A stretch of DNA of 64,000 nt, from assembly GCF_039543385.1 (NCBI RefSeq), contig NZ_BAABJQ010000020.1:124001-188000 (forward strand). The letters run 5' to 3'. This DNA is from Rugosimonospora acidiphila. GTDB lineage: Bacteria > Actinomycetota > Actinomycetes > Mycobacteriales > Micromonosporaceae. Made by a program: the position numbers and the translations under genes. The notes under the pieces were generated by a model that worked only from the letters and a program-made list of their open reading frames with translations, had not been told where the DNA came from and searched no databases. Positions 16,611 through 23,954 of this stretch are shown piece by piece (the first letter of the stretch is position 1; every line of letters starts with the position of its first letter).

Positions 16611-17446
16611 CCGGCGACCCGTGGCTGGTCCGCGCCCTGCTGGCCTGCTACCCGCCGGCCTGGCGCCGCCGGTACGGCGACGAGTACGCCCAACTGCTCT
16701 GCGACCTGCGCATCCACCGGCGCCCCCGGCTGATCGTCAACTCGTTGGCGGGCGCGATACACACTCAGCTGAGTCAAGGAGGGCTCATGTCCAGCCGTTC
16801 CCCGATGACCACCGCGATCTGGGCCACCGGCCTGTTCACCGTGGCCGGTATCGGGTTCCAGAGGCTCGCCGAGGACTTCACCGGCGTGGCCGGCATCGCC
16901 TACCCGCTGCTGATCGCGGCGGCGGGGGTCGCGTTGCTCGCGCTGGTCGCCGCGGCGGCACCGACCGCGGTGGCGCTGCTACGCGGCCGGGACACCGGCG
17001 CCTGGAAGTACCTGGCCGTTCCGGTGGTCGGCGCCGCCGCCTGGTACGGCGTGCTTCGCCTGGCGCTGGCCATCTCCCACGGCCACGGCGTGCACTCCGC
17101 ACCCAACGTCACCGGGTTCACGCTCGTCGCGGTCGCCGGCATCGCCGTCGTCGCGGCCACCGCCTGGGCGGCCGCCATCGTGCTGCGCCGGGTACCGGCC
17201 GACCAGCCGGCCCGCTTGCGGCCGACGGCGCTGATCGTGCTGGCCGCCGGCATGGCCACGACCACCGTCGTCGCCCTGATCTGGGGCCTGCGGGTGCACG
17301 CCAACAACCCGACCGCGTTCCACGGCGACCAGGGGATGCTGGCCACCCCGTTCGTGCCCAGTTGGATAGCGACGGTGGTACTGATGGCCGCCGCGACCGC
17401 CTTCGCCGCGATGGCCGGCCGCCGCCAGCTGAGCCCCGCCCGGTAG
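16607..17446 (+). CDS. polytopic membrane protein of a PadR operon
   Basis: A 279-residue protein. Residues 1-60 are soluble and resemble the conserved head of PadR-linked membrane proteins (LLACYPPAWRRRYGDEYAQLL); about six hydrophobic helices follow, Ala/Val-rich. The head motif is known from actinobacterial proteins encoded next to PadR regulators and ABC exporters, function unknown. It starts at GTG 16607, overlapping padR by four bases. The final codons (SPAR, stop TAG) are part of copy one of a 17-bp tandem repeat, so the C-terminus may have been altered by repeat growth. Confidence 0.75.
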   Translation: MTGDPWLVRALLACYPPAWRRRYGDEYAQLLCDLRIHRRPRLIVNSLAGAIHTQLSQGGLMSSRSPMTTAIWATGLFTVAGIGFQRLAEDFTGVAGIAYPLLIAAAGVALLALVAAAAPTAVALLRGRDTGAWKYLAVPVVGAAAWYGVLRLALAISHGHGVHSAPNVTGFTLVAVAGIAVVAATAWAAAIVLRRVPADQPARLRPTALIVLAAGMATTTVVALIWGLRVHANNPTAFHGDQGMLATPFVPSWIATVVLMAAATAFAAMAGRRQLSPAR

Positions 17447-17525
17447 TGAGCCCCGCCCGGTAGTGAGCCCCGCCCGGTAGTGAGCCCCGCCCGGTAGTGA
17501 GCCCCGCCCGGTAGTGAGCCCCGCA
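17431..17525. repeat. 17-bp tandem repeat beginning inside a gene end
   Basis: Five exact copies of GAGCCCCGCCCGGTAGT (17431-17515) plus a partial copy to 17525. Copy one encodes the last residues and TAG of the membrane protein. Every unit contains overlapping TAG and TGA. The identity of the copies points to recent expansion. Confidence 0.95.
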
Positions 17526-17615
17526 CCCCGAAACCACCTGGCCTCCCAGCCCGCCACGGTCAACCCATACCTTCCCCCAACCTGCCGGCGAACCGCCGAG
17601 AAAGGGCGATCCTCC

Positions 17616-18554
17616 ATGTCCGCACCCGCCGCACCGGCGGCGACGATCCGCGTCGACGACCTGTCCAAGCGCTACGGCCGCCAGCAAGCGGTCGACCAGC
17701 TCACCTTCGCGGTCGACGCGGGGCAGATCTGCGCGCTGCTCGGACCCAACGGAGCCGGCAAGACCTCAACCATGCGGATGCTGGTCGGACTGTCCACACC
17801 CGACACCGGCACCGCCCGCCTCGCCGGCGAGGCGGTCAGCCTCGGCGCCCCGGTGCTGCGGCGCGTGGGTGTGCTCATCGACGGACCCGCGTTCGTACCG
17901 CACCTGAGCGGCATCAAGAACCTGAAGCTGCTGTGGGCGGCGGCCCGGCGGACCTGGCCACCGCGCGGCCTGGACGCCGCACTCGACCTGGCCGGGCTGG
18001 GCGCCGCGATCGACCGCAAGGTCAAGGGTTATTCGATGGGCATGAAGCAACGCCTCATGCTCGCCCAGGCGCTGATGCGCGTGCCCGACGTCCTGATCCT
18101 GGACGAGCCTGCCAACGGCCTGGACCCGGCCGAGGTCCGCGCCCTGCGGGAACACCTGGCGGCACTGGCAAGGGCCGGCGCCACGGTCCTGCTCTCCAGC
18201 CATCAGCTCGCCGAGGTGCAGCAACTCGCCACCCACATCGTCGTCATTCACAAGGGCCGGCTCATCAGCACCGGGCCGCTGGCCGACGCGCTCGGCGGCG
18301 CCACCGGCACCTACCGCATCCAAACCGACGACCTCGACCGGGCCCTGACCGTCCTGCGCGAAGCCCCCGGGGTGACGGCGGTCGTCGCACACAACGGAGA
18401 GGTCATCGTCACCGCGCCCACCGTGCCCGCCGGCGAACTCGTGCAGGCGCTCGTCGGCGCCCGCGTCGGCGTCATCGCGGCCAACCCGGCCCATCAATCC
18501 CTCGAAGACGCCTACCTCGCCATGACCGAAAGGCACGCCGATGCTGCGCGTTGA
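17616..18554 (+). CDS. ABC transporter ATP-binding protein
   Basis: A 312-residue ATPase of the drug/bacteriocin exporter type (DrrA/CcmA-like). Walker A GPNGAGKTS, signature YSMGMKQRL (a variant of LSGGQ usual in this family), Walker B VLILDEPANGLDP, and H-loop SSHQLAEV are present; the C-terminal 80 residues are the usual DrrA-like extension. It pairs with the membrane subunit that overlaps its end by 14 bases. Together they make a two-gene ABC-2 exporter, probably for a lipophilic compound. The PadR operon lies upstream, separated by the repeat array. Confidence 0.9.
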   Translation: MSAPAAPAATIRVDDLSKRYGRQQAVDQLTFAVDAGQICALLGPNGAGKTSTMRMLVGLSTPDTGTARLAGEAVSLGAPVLRRVGVLIDGPAFVPHLSGIKNLKLLWAAARRTWPPRGLDAALDLAGLGAAIDRKVKGYSMGMKQRLMLAQALMRVPDVLILDEPANGLDPAEVRALREHLAALARAGATVLLSSHQLAEVQQLATHIVVIHKGRLISTGPLADALGGATGTYRIQTDDLDRALTVLREAPGVTAVVAHNGEVIVTAPTVPAGELVQALVGARVGVIAANPAHQSLEDAYLAMTERHADAAR

Positions 18555-19338
18555 ACTGGCCACCCAGCTGGTGCGGATCCGCACTCTGATCGCCATGGCC
18601 TTCCTCGCCGCCGTCCCGGTCATGGCCGGCCTGTCCTTCGCCCGCTACGCGGGACACCGCAACGGCAACCAGAGCGGCCTGTTCGGCGCGTCCCCCTACT
18701 CGGCGCTCAACCACACCATGGCCAGTCTCGAATTCATCATGCCGCTGCTGTTGCCGATCATCGTCGCGCTGCTCGCCGCCGTCATCGCCTCCGCCGACCG
18801 TGACTGGGGCATCCTGCGCTACCTCTACGTCGCCCCGATCACCCGGGCGCGGCTGCTGACCGCGAAACTCGCCGCCGTCGGCATCGCCACCACGCTCGCC
18901 CTCGCCTGCGTGCTGGCCGCCGGATTCGTGACCGGCCTGGCCATCTTCGGCTGGCACCCATTCCACCGCATCGGCTCCGCCGACCTGACCACCGGCGACG
19001 CCATCGCCCGCGCGCTGTCCGCCAGCGGCTACACCCTGCTGTGCATGCTCAGCATGGCCGCGATCGCGTTCACCCTCGGGCTGCTACTGCCCCATGGCGC
19101 TGAAGCCCTCGCCGCGGCCGTCGCGTTCGTCGTCGCCGCCAGCATCCTCAACGGTCAGCCCGCCCTGCACGCGCTCGCCGTGGTGCTTCCGGTGCACTAC
19201 TGGCAGAACTGGGTCGGGCTGTTCGATCCGGACGGGACCGCCAACCTCACCACCGGAGTCCTCGTACAGGTCGCCACCGTGGTGCTGTGCACGGCCGTCA
19301 GCCTGGCCGTAGCGCGCCGCCGCGACCCCGCGGCGTGA
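18541..19338 (+). CDS. ABC-2 type transporter permease
   Basis: A 265-residue membrane subunit with about six helices (MAFLAAVPVMAGLSF; LLLPIIVALLAAVIAS; TTLALACVLAAGFVTGLAIF and others) and the conserved cytoplasmic stretch SADRDWGILRYLYVAPITRA, typical of ABC-2 permeases (the interface with the ATPase). Its ATG lies 14 bases inside the ATPase gene. It would form the transmembrane part of the exporter in the cell membrane. The cargo is unknown. Confidence 0.85.
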   Translation: MLRVELATQLVRIRTLIAMAFLAAVPVMAGLSFARYAGHRNGNQSGLFGASPYSALNHTMASLEFIMPLLLPIIVALLAAVIASADRDWGILRYLYVAPITRARLLTAKLAAVGIATTLALACVLAAGFVTGLAIFGWHPFHRIGSADLTTGDAIARALSASGYTLLCMLSMAAIAFTLGLLLPHGAEALAAAVAFVVAASILNGQPALHALAVVLPVHYWQNWVGLFDPDGTANLTTGVLVQVATVVLCTAVSLAVARRRDPAA

Positions 19339-19404
19339 CCGGCGACCCGCGTCCCGACCGGCCTGCCGGACCGGCCGATACCTCAGCTACCCGGCACGCC
19401 GCCG

Positions 19405-20292
19405 CTACCGGCGATTCCAGCGCGCGCCGCCGTCGAAGTATCCCTTGTTGCGTTCGATGAAGGCGTCGACGGTGAGCGGCGCGACGCCCGTCAGCGTCTG
19501 GACGACGTTGTTGGTGCCGGCGAAGACGCCGTTGCGGTAGTCGATCGCGACGTTGACCAGGTGCTGGACGAAGTGCGGATCCTGGCCCTGCCGTTCGAGC
19601 GCGGCCTCGAACTCGTCGAGTTCGACCGGTGCGTAAGTGACCTGCCGATCCAGGACCCGCGTCATGGTCTCCGCCATCTGGTAATGGTTGAGTTCCACCG
19701 GACCGTACAGCGGGTAGATCTTCCCGGCGTGCCGCTGGGGATCGGCGAGGATGGCAGCGATCACCCGCCCCTGGTCCTCCGCGGCGATGGGCGCGTGCTG
19801 CGCGTCGGCGAAGGGCAGCCGAAGCTCGCCGGTCGTCCGGTCGAGGGTGCTGATGAGCCACTCGGCGAAGAACGTGGGCCGCAGGTGGGTCACCGCGCCG
19901 TCGAAATGGTCGAGCAGTCGTTCGGCGATCCAGTGCTGACGGGCGGCATTGCTGACGGCGTCGCGCCGGGCCGAGATCTGCGACATGTTGACGATCGCGG
20001 CGACGCTGTTCTCCTCGGCCGCCTGCAGGAACGTGGCGGTGGCGTCGATCAGGCCCGGCGCCACCGGATACACGAGGTATGCGGCGTCGATGTCCCTGGC
20101 GGCCCGGCTCACGGCGTCCAGGTCCAGCAGGTCCCCGACGACGATCTCGGCGCCAGCCGCGGCGAGCCGGTCGGACCGCTCGCTGGTGCGGCGGACCAGC
20201 GCGCGTACGTGATGGTCCTGCCGCAGGAGCGTGGTCGCGGCGTACTCGCCGGTCTTGCCGGTAGCGCCGGTGATCAGGATGTTGCTGGGCAA
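19405..20292 (-). CDS. NmrA-like NAD(P)H quinone oxidoreductase (Qor2-like)
   Basis: A 295-residue atypical SDR/NmrA protein with the Rossmann motif ILITGATGKTGEYA and the family stretch AAYLVYPVAP, later VNMSQISARRDA. This group includes bacterial QOR2-type quinone reductases. I chose the TTG start at 20292 because GGAAGG lies nine bases before it and the Rossmann strand follows at once; no ATG fits. It lies 35 bases behind the small ABM gene in a divergent pair with an HxlR regulator, the arrangement of the qorR-qor2 unit of Corynebacterium. It probably reduces quinones or similar electrophiles. Confidence 0.75.
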   Translation of the reverse strand: MPSNILITGATGKTGEYAATTLLRQDHHVRALVRRTSERSDRLAAAGAEIVVGDLLDLDAVSRAARDIDAAYLVYPVAPGLIDATATFLQAAEENSVAAIVNMSQISARRDAVSNAARQHWIAERLLDHFDGAVTHLRPTFFAEWLISTLDRTTGELRLPFADAQHAPIAAEDQGRVIAAILADPQRHAGKIYPLYGPVELNHYQMAETMTRVLDRQVTYAPVELDEFEAALERQGQDPHFVQHLVNVAIDYRNGVFAGTNNVVQTLTGVAPLTVDAFIERNKGYFDGGARWNRR

Positions 20293-20327
20293 GATGTGGT
20301 TCCTTCCGATGCGGTGCTGGTGCGCCG

Positions 20328-20633
20328 CTACTTGGCCGCCTCGTCGCCGACGAGGTTCCCCCGCATGAGCCACGTCGGGCCCTCCGCGTAGTTGCTGGCC
20401 TCGGCGAAGAACGCGCCGAAGTAGGGGCCGCTGGCGTGCGCGTTGAACGCGTCGGCGTCGGTGTAGACCTCGTTCAGGTAGAAGAGGTTCTGGTCCTTCT
20501 CGTCGGCGATGACCTCGAAGCGGTGCGAGCCGGGCTCGTTCGCCAGGGAGTCATGCGCGGTCTTCTTGGCCGCACGGACGAAGTCGTCGCGGTGCTCCGG
20601 CTGGACGGTGAAGGAAACGAGAAATTGGTACAT
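20328..20633 (-). CDS. putative quinol monooxygenase (YgiN-like ABM)
   Basis: A 101-residue ABM-fold protein (VSFTVQPEHRDDFVRAAKK; RFEVIADEKDQNLFYLNEVY). E. coli YgiN of this family oxidises quinols back to quinones and works with quinone reductases. Encoding it directly upstream of a Qor2-like enzyme supports a quinone redox pair. It faces the HxlR gene across a 161-bp intergenic region holding two palindromes. The start is ATG 20633, with GAGG at 20643-20646 on the minus strand. Confidence 0.8.
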   Translation of the reverse strand: MYQFLVSFTVQPEHRDDFVRAAKKTAHDSLANEPGSHRFEVIADEKDQNLFYLNEVYTDADAFNAHASGPYFGAFFAEASNYAEGPTWLMRGNLVGDEAAK

Positions 20634-20719
20634 CGGAACAGCCTCCTCAAGAGAACGTGATGCCGGCGATACGTCGCCGCCGACGCCTGGCCGCGGACCG
20701 CCGCACGGTCAGCTGGAAC

Positions 20720-20777
20720 CCAGTTCAGTCAGTGAACTGGGTTACCGTAACACACGCCAGTTCAGTGAGCGAACTGG
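20720..20777. promoter_or_regulatory. two HxlR/QorR-type operators
   Basis: Site 1 is CCAGTTCA (20720-20727), 5 nt, TGAACTGG (20733-20740). Site 2 is CCAGTTC (20757-20763), 7 nt, GAACTGG (20771-20777). The two palindromes share the half-site and have centres 37 bp apart, between the divergent ABM and HxlR genes, so one regulator can control both directions. Confidence 0.85.
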
Positions 20778-20794
20778 TGCGATACGCTCTGAAC

Positions 20795-21343
20795 ATGTCC
20801 CTCCCCAGCACCTACGCCGACCGCAACTGCTCGCTGGCGCGGGCGTTGGAGGTCCTCGGAGAGCGGTGGACGCTCCTGATCATCCGCGACGCGTTCCACG
20901 GGGTACGCCGGTTCGGCGACTTCGCCGCTCAACTCGGGATTCCCCGCGCCAGCCTGACCAGCCGGCTGAAGTTCCTGGTCCAGGAGGGCGTGCTCGCCCG
21001 CGAGGACGACGCCGCGGGGAACGTGGAGTACCAGCTGACCGCGAAGGGCATCGCGCTGTGGCCGACCGTGCGCACGCTGATGGACTGGGGGGACGAGTTC
21101 TACTCCCCGAACGGCGCAAAGCGCGTCATGCGCCATGATCAGGACAAAGGTCTCCTCGACCGCGAGGGACGCTGCCAGGAGTGCGGGTCGGTCATCCCGG
21201 TGCCGGAGATCCAGATCGAACCCGGACCCGGATTCGAGCCAACGGGCTCCGATCACGACCCCGTGTCCCACGCGATGAACACCCCACGTCGACTCCTCGA
21301 ACCGATCACGATGCCGCGTATACCCGTGACGGGCGAGCGCTAA
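20795..21343 (+). CDS. HxlR family regulator, QorR-like
   Basis: A 182-residue regulator. The HxlR winged helix is clear: SLARALEVLGERWTLLIIRD, RFGDFAAQLGIPRASLTSRL, then a wing. The single N-terminal Cys (DRNCSLA, residue 12) matches the redox-sensing Cys of QorR, YodB and HypR. The C-terminal part adds a CQECG pair and a low-complexity tail absent from short family members. Its start lies 17 bases after the second operator. The likely role is to repress itself and the divergent ABM-Qor2 operon until quinones or electrophiles modify Cys12. Confidence 0.85.
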   Translation: MSLPSTYADRNCSLARALEVLGERWTLLIIRDAFHGVRRFGDFAAQLGIPRASLTSRLKFLVQEGVLAREDDAAGNVEYQLTAKGIALWPTVRTLMDWGDEFYSPNGAKRVMRHDQDKGLLDREGRCQECGSVIPVPEIQIEPGPGFEPTGSDHDPVSHAMNTPRRLLEPITMPRIPVTGER

Positions 21344-21411
21344 CTCGGCACGACGCGCGCCCACCCCTCGCGGCATCCGGCGGAGTGGACGGAAGGGGGT
21401 ACGCTCGTAGG

Positions 21412-21838
21412 GTGAGTTCGGAAGTCGAACCACATCGCCGTACCGAGAGGACCGCGGACGATCTTCATCACGTCCGCGCTGGCCATCTTCACCGGCCTGG
21501 GACTGGGCTCGATCATCCTGTCCCTCGGAGCGCAGATCTCCAAGGACCCGATCCACACGCACAGCGTCTTCGTTCAAGGCCTTGTCTTGGGCATCTCCTC
21601 CGCCGTGATCGGTATCTCGGCGCTGCTGTTCCGGCCCTTTGCCCCACGCACCGCGATCATCGCCGGCGGGGCCAGCGGCGCGGCGGCACTCGCCTTCCTG
21701 GTGCCCTCGAGCCTCGCGCACTCCCTGCCGCTGTACATCGCATCGCAGATCAGATCCTCGGCGGCGCCGCCATGGGCCTCGCGCCGCTCGGTGGGATCGG
21801 GCTCATTCAGCGTGGCGCGCCAACGCGACCGGGTGACC
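21412..21838 (+). pseudogene. small membrane protein with two frame changes
   Basis: A membrane protein can be read only by changing frame twice. GTG 21412 starts SSEVEPHRRTERT in one frame. About 21446-21452 it shifts to another (IFITSALAIFTGLGLGSIIL, GLVLGISSAVIGISALLF, TAIIAGGASGAAALAFLV). Near 21755 it returns to the first (IADQILGGAAMGLAPLGG). Three or four helices result. Downstream the reading runs into AA10-like sequence without a clean stop. These are either true frameshifts or sequencing errors; the family is unknown. Confidence 0.6.
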
Positions 21839-21859
21839 CGACCTCACCCACCCTTCGGG

Positions 21860-22282
21860 CGGTCAGCCCGTCGCCGCCGCGTCCTCCAAGGCCCGCCCGT
21901 TCGTGCGCGGGCCAGCAGCCGCCGGCCAGCGTCGCGCACACCGTCAGCCTCGGCGGGTTCACCGGTCGCCAGACCATCCTCGCGGTCTGGAATATCGCCG
22001 ACACCGCCAACGCCTTCTACTCCTGCATCGACGTGCAGATCGGTGGGGGCGGCGGCGGAAACTCCACCGCCGCCGCCACCGCCCGGACGCCGCTCGGCCC
22101 CGACCTGGAGCCCGACCGCGGTGTACGTGGGTGGTAACACGGTTTCCTACAACGGGCACACCTGGCAGGCCAAGTGGTGGACGCAGGGCGAAACCCCCGG
22201 CGCCTCGGACGTGTGGGCCGACCAGGGCACCTGCTCGACCGGTGCGGCCGCGCCAACCGTGACCGTGGGCACGCCACGATGA
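21860..22282 (+). pseudogene. remnant of a secreted AA10 LPMO with CBM5/12
   Basis: The end of an AA10 lytic polysaccharide monooxygenase is readable: SLGGFTGRQTILAVWNIADT, then NAFYSCIDVQIGG, which includes the axial-Phe region. A Gly/Ser/Pro linker follows. About 22085 the frame changes by one, after which a chitin-binding CBM5/12 reads TAVYVGGNTVSYNGHTWQAK and WWTQGETPGASDVWADQGTC to a stop at 22282. The N-terminal signal, the His1 copper brace and most of the catalytic fold are absent. It is a truncated, frameshifted relic, with no sign of expression. Confidence 0.75.
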
Positions 22283-22312
22283 CCCGCGTGGGGTTTGCTG
22301 CGCCCGGTCCTC

Positions 22313-22545
22313 AGCTGCTCCGGACCTCAGCTCTCGCCCGTCCTCAGCTCTCGCCGGTCCTCAGCTCTCGCCGGTCCTCAGCTGTGCCGGTTCTCGACTG
22401 TGCCGGTTCTCGACTGTGCCGGTTCTCGACTGTGCCGGTTCTCGACTGCCCGCGGTTCTCAACTGCCCGCGGTTCTCAGCGTCCGACGGTTCTCAGCGTT
22501 CGACGGTCCTCAGCGTTCGACGGTTCTCAGCTGTTGCCGGTTCTC
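22313..22545. repeat. 14-copy 16/17-bp minisatellite
   Basis: Fourteen consecutive units of 16 or 17 bp share the core GGTTCTC/GGTCCTC followed by AGC or GAC (e.g. GACTGTGCCGGTTCTC three times in a row). Variants are grouped: CTCTCGCCGGTCCTC, TGTGCCGGTTCTC, TGCCCGCGGTTCTC, CGTTCGACGGTTCTC, suggesting stepwise expansion. No conserved spacer separates the units, so it is not CRISPR. Open frames through it are an artefact of the repeat. Confidence 0.95.
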
Positions 22546-22580
22546 CGGACGCCGGTTGGGGCCCCTGGGTCGGTTGCGCG

Positions 22581-23231
22581 TCAGCCGGCCCAGGGGGTCG
22601 TCTGCAGGGTGCCGGTGGTGCCCAGGTCGATCGGACGCGGCGGCACGACCAACTGCGCCGGATCGCCCTCCCGGGGCACGATCTGAAGGTACGCGCCGGT
22701 GACCGGCGTGCCGTTGGTGACGATGTCGTGCCACTCCAGGATGACGAACGGACCATGGCCCGGCGATGCCGTGATCGTCCCCGGATCCGGTGAGGCACCG
22801 AACGCCGGCCGGTGCGTGACGGTCACGGCAAACGGCCGCCGGTCGGCCGACAGCACCTGGATGCTCGGGTATCCGCCGACCGTGTACGGCTGCGAACCGC
22901 AGTTGACCAGGTCGAGTTCGAGGGTACGGGTACCGGCCGCGGCCTGCGGGTCTTCGGGGACGATGCGCACCCCGGACGCCGGGCAGGGCGGCGGTGAACC
23001 GTTCGCGGCCATCGTCTCGCTCGCCGATGCCGTCGCGGCGTTCACCGGCGGCGCGGCGTTCCTCGGCGGCACGGCGGCCGCGCCGCCTGCCCCGGCCCTG
23101 GCCGCTCCCGGCCCGTTGTCCGGCACCGTCCCGGGCTGCGCGCACGCGGTCAGCTGCGTCGCCAGCAGGATCGCGCCCGCCAGGGCGCCGAAAACCTTGC
23201 CCGCGATACCGTTTCCTCGCCCAGTCGACAT
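22581..23231 (-). CDS. DUF4232-type lipoprotein
   Basis: A 216-residue exported protein. An N-terminal h-region (GKVFGALAGAILLATQ) ends in the lipobox LTAC, so it should be a membrane-anchored lipoprotein. An Ala/Pro/Gly-rich linker follows, then a beta-sandwich domain from about residue 80 (CPASGVRIV, LELDLVNCGSQPYTVGGYPSI, GPFVILEWHDIV) that matches the DUF4232 pattern seen in many actinomycete lipoproteins. Two cysteines (CPAS and VNCG) probably form a disulfide. The function is unknown. It stands beside a decayed HAD gene and a minisatellite but looks intact. Confidence 0.8.
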   Translation of the reverse strand: MSTGRGNGIAGKVFGALAGAILLATQLTACAQPGTVPDNGPGAARAGAGGAAAVPPRNAAPPVNAATASASETMAANGSPPPCPASGVRIVPEDPQAAAGTRTLELDLVNCGSQPYTVGGYPSIQVLSADRRPFAVTVTHRPAFGASPDPGTITASPGHGPFVILEWHDIVTNGTPVTGAYLQIVPREGDPAQLVVPPRPIDLGTTGTLQTTPWAG

Positions 23232-23464
23232 CGCCCGTCACGATAACGGGTCCGCGCCCGCGGCGGGGCCCCAGCCCCGGCCGCGGCCCCTGCTGTGGCA
23301 ACCCGGGTGGGTCGCCGGTCGCAACCGCACGACGCCAACCGGCAGGGCACCCGCGCCTCGGCCGCCACGCGCCGTACTCTCGAAATCTGCGACGGCGCTG
23401 TACGCGGCCAGCCGCAGCGGCCTGACGATGCCGCTACCCTCGCACGGGGCCGGTCGGATTCGGC

Positions 23465-23893
23465 CCGATAGCAGGAATTCCTGGATGCGGGCGAGCGTGT
23501 CGCTGGTACTCGTGTGCACGTGACCGGCCATGCCGAGTGACTTCGCGGTCGCGACGTGCCCCGGTGTGTCGTCGATGAAGAGGGTCCGCGGGGCGGGCGC
23601 CCACACGTTCCAGGGCCACCGTGTAGATGCGAGGGTCGGGCCTGGCATACCCGACTTCGCAGGACAGGACGATGGCATCGACCAGGTCCAGGAGGCCGGC
23701 GTTCGCCATTTTGGTGCGCAGCTGTGGCCAGGTGTTGCTCACGATGGCGGTCTTCGCCGAGTGGCGCAGGTCGTACCCGGTCGTCGTTCCTGCCGAAGAG
23801 TGCGGCGAGGAAGGCGGGTCGGGACATGCCGAGTCGGGCGCTCCACTCGCCGGCGGCAGCGGTCAGGTGGTCGGCGACGAGGACTTTCGGCGG
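23465..23893 (-). pseudogene. HAD-IA hydrolase, decayed over three frames
   Basis: Pieces of a HAD-superfamily hydrolase appear in order but in all three minus frames: KVLVADHLTAAAGEW and FLAALFGRNDD; then YDLRHSAKTAIVSNTWPQL and ARPDPRIYTVALERVGA; then RTLFIDDTPGHVATAKSLGM and a C-terminal helix (RIQEFLL). Conserved motifs II (SNTW), III (ARPDPRIY, with Lys replaced by Arg) and IV (FIDDT) survive. The N-terminal DxD motif I and about 50 residues between the first two pieces are missing. It lies directly behind the HNH gene. Non-functional. Confidence 0.75.
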
Positions 23894-23954
23894 GTGCGAG
23901 AGCTGCCGGCGGGGCGGTCCAGCGAGCGCTCGTGGCGATCGTTGCCGGTGGGTG

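Noticed and set aside
22313..22545. Possible CRISPR array
   Set aside because: The units are contiguous with no unique spacers, the repeat is only 16-17 bp and degenerate, and no cas genes occur in the window.
22174..22702. Serine/arginine-rich frames across the minisatellite
   Set aside because: The sequence is only the translation of the 16/17-bp repeat in several frames; no start signal or conserved domain.
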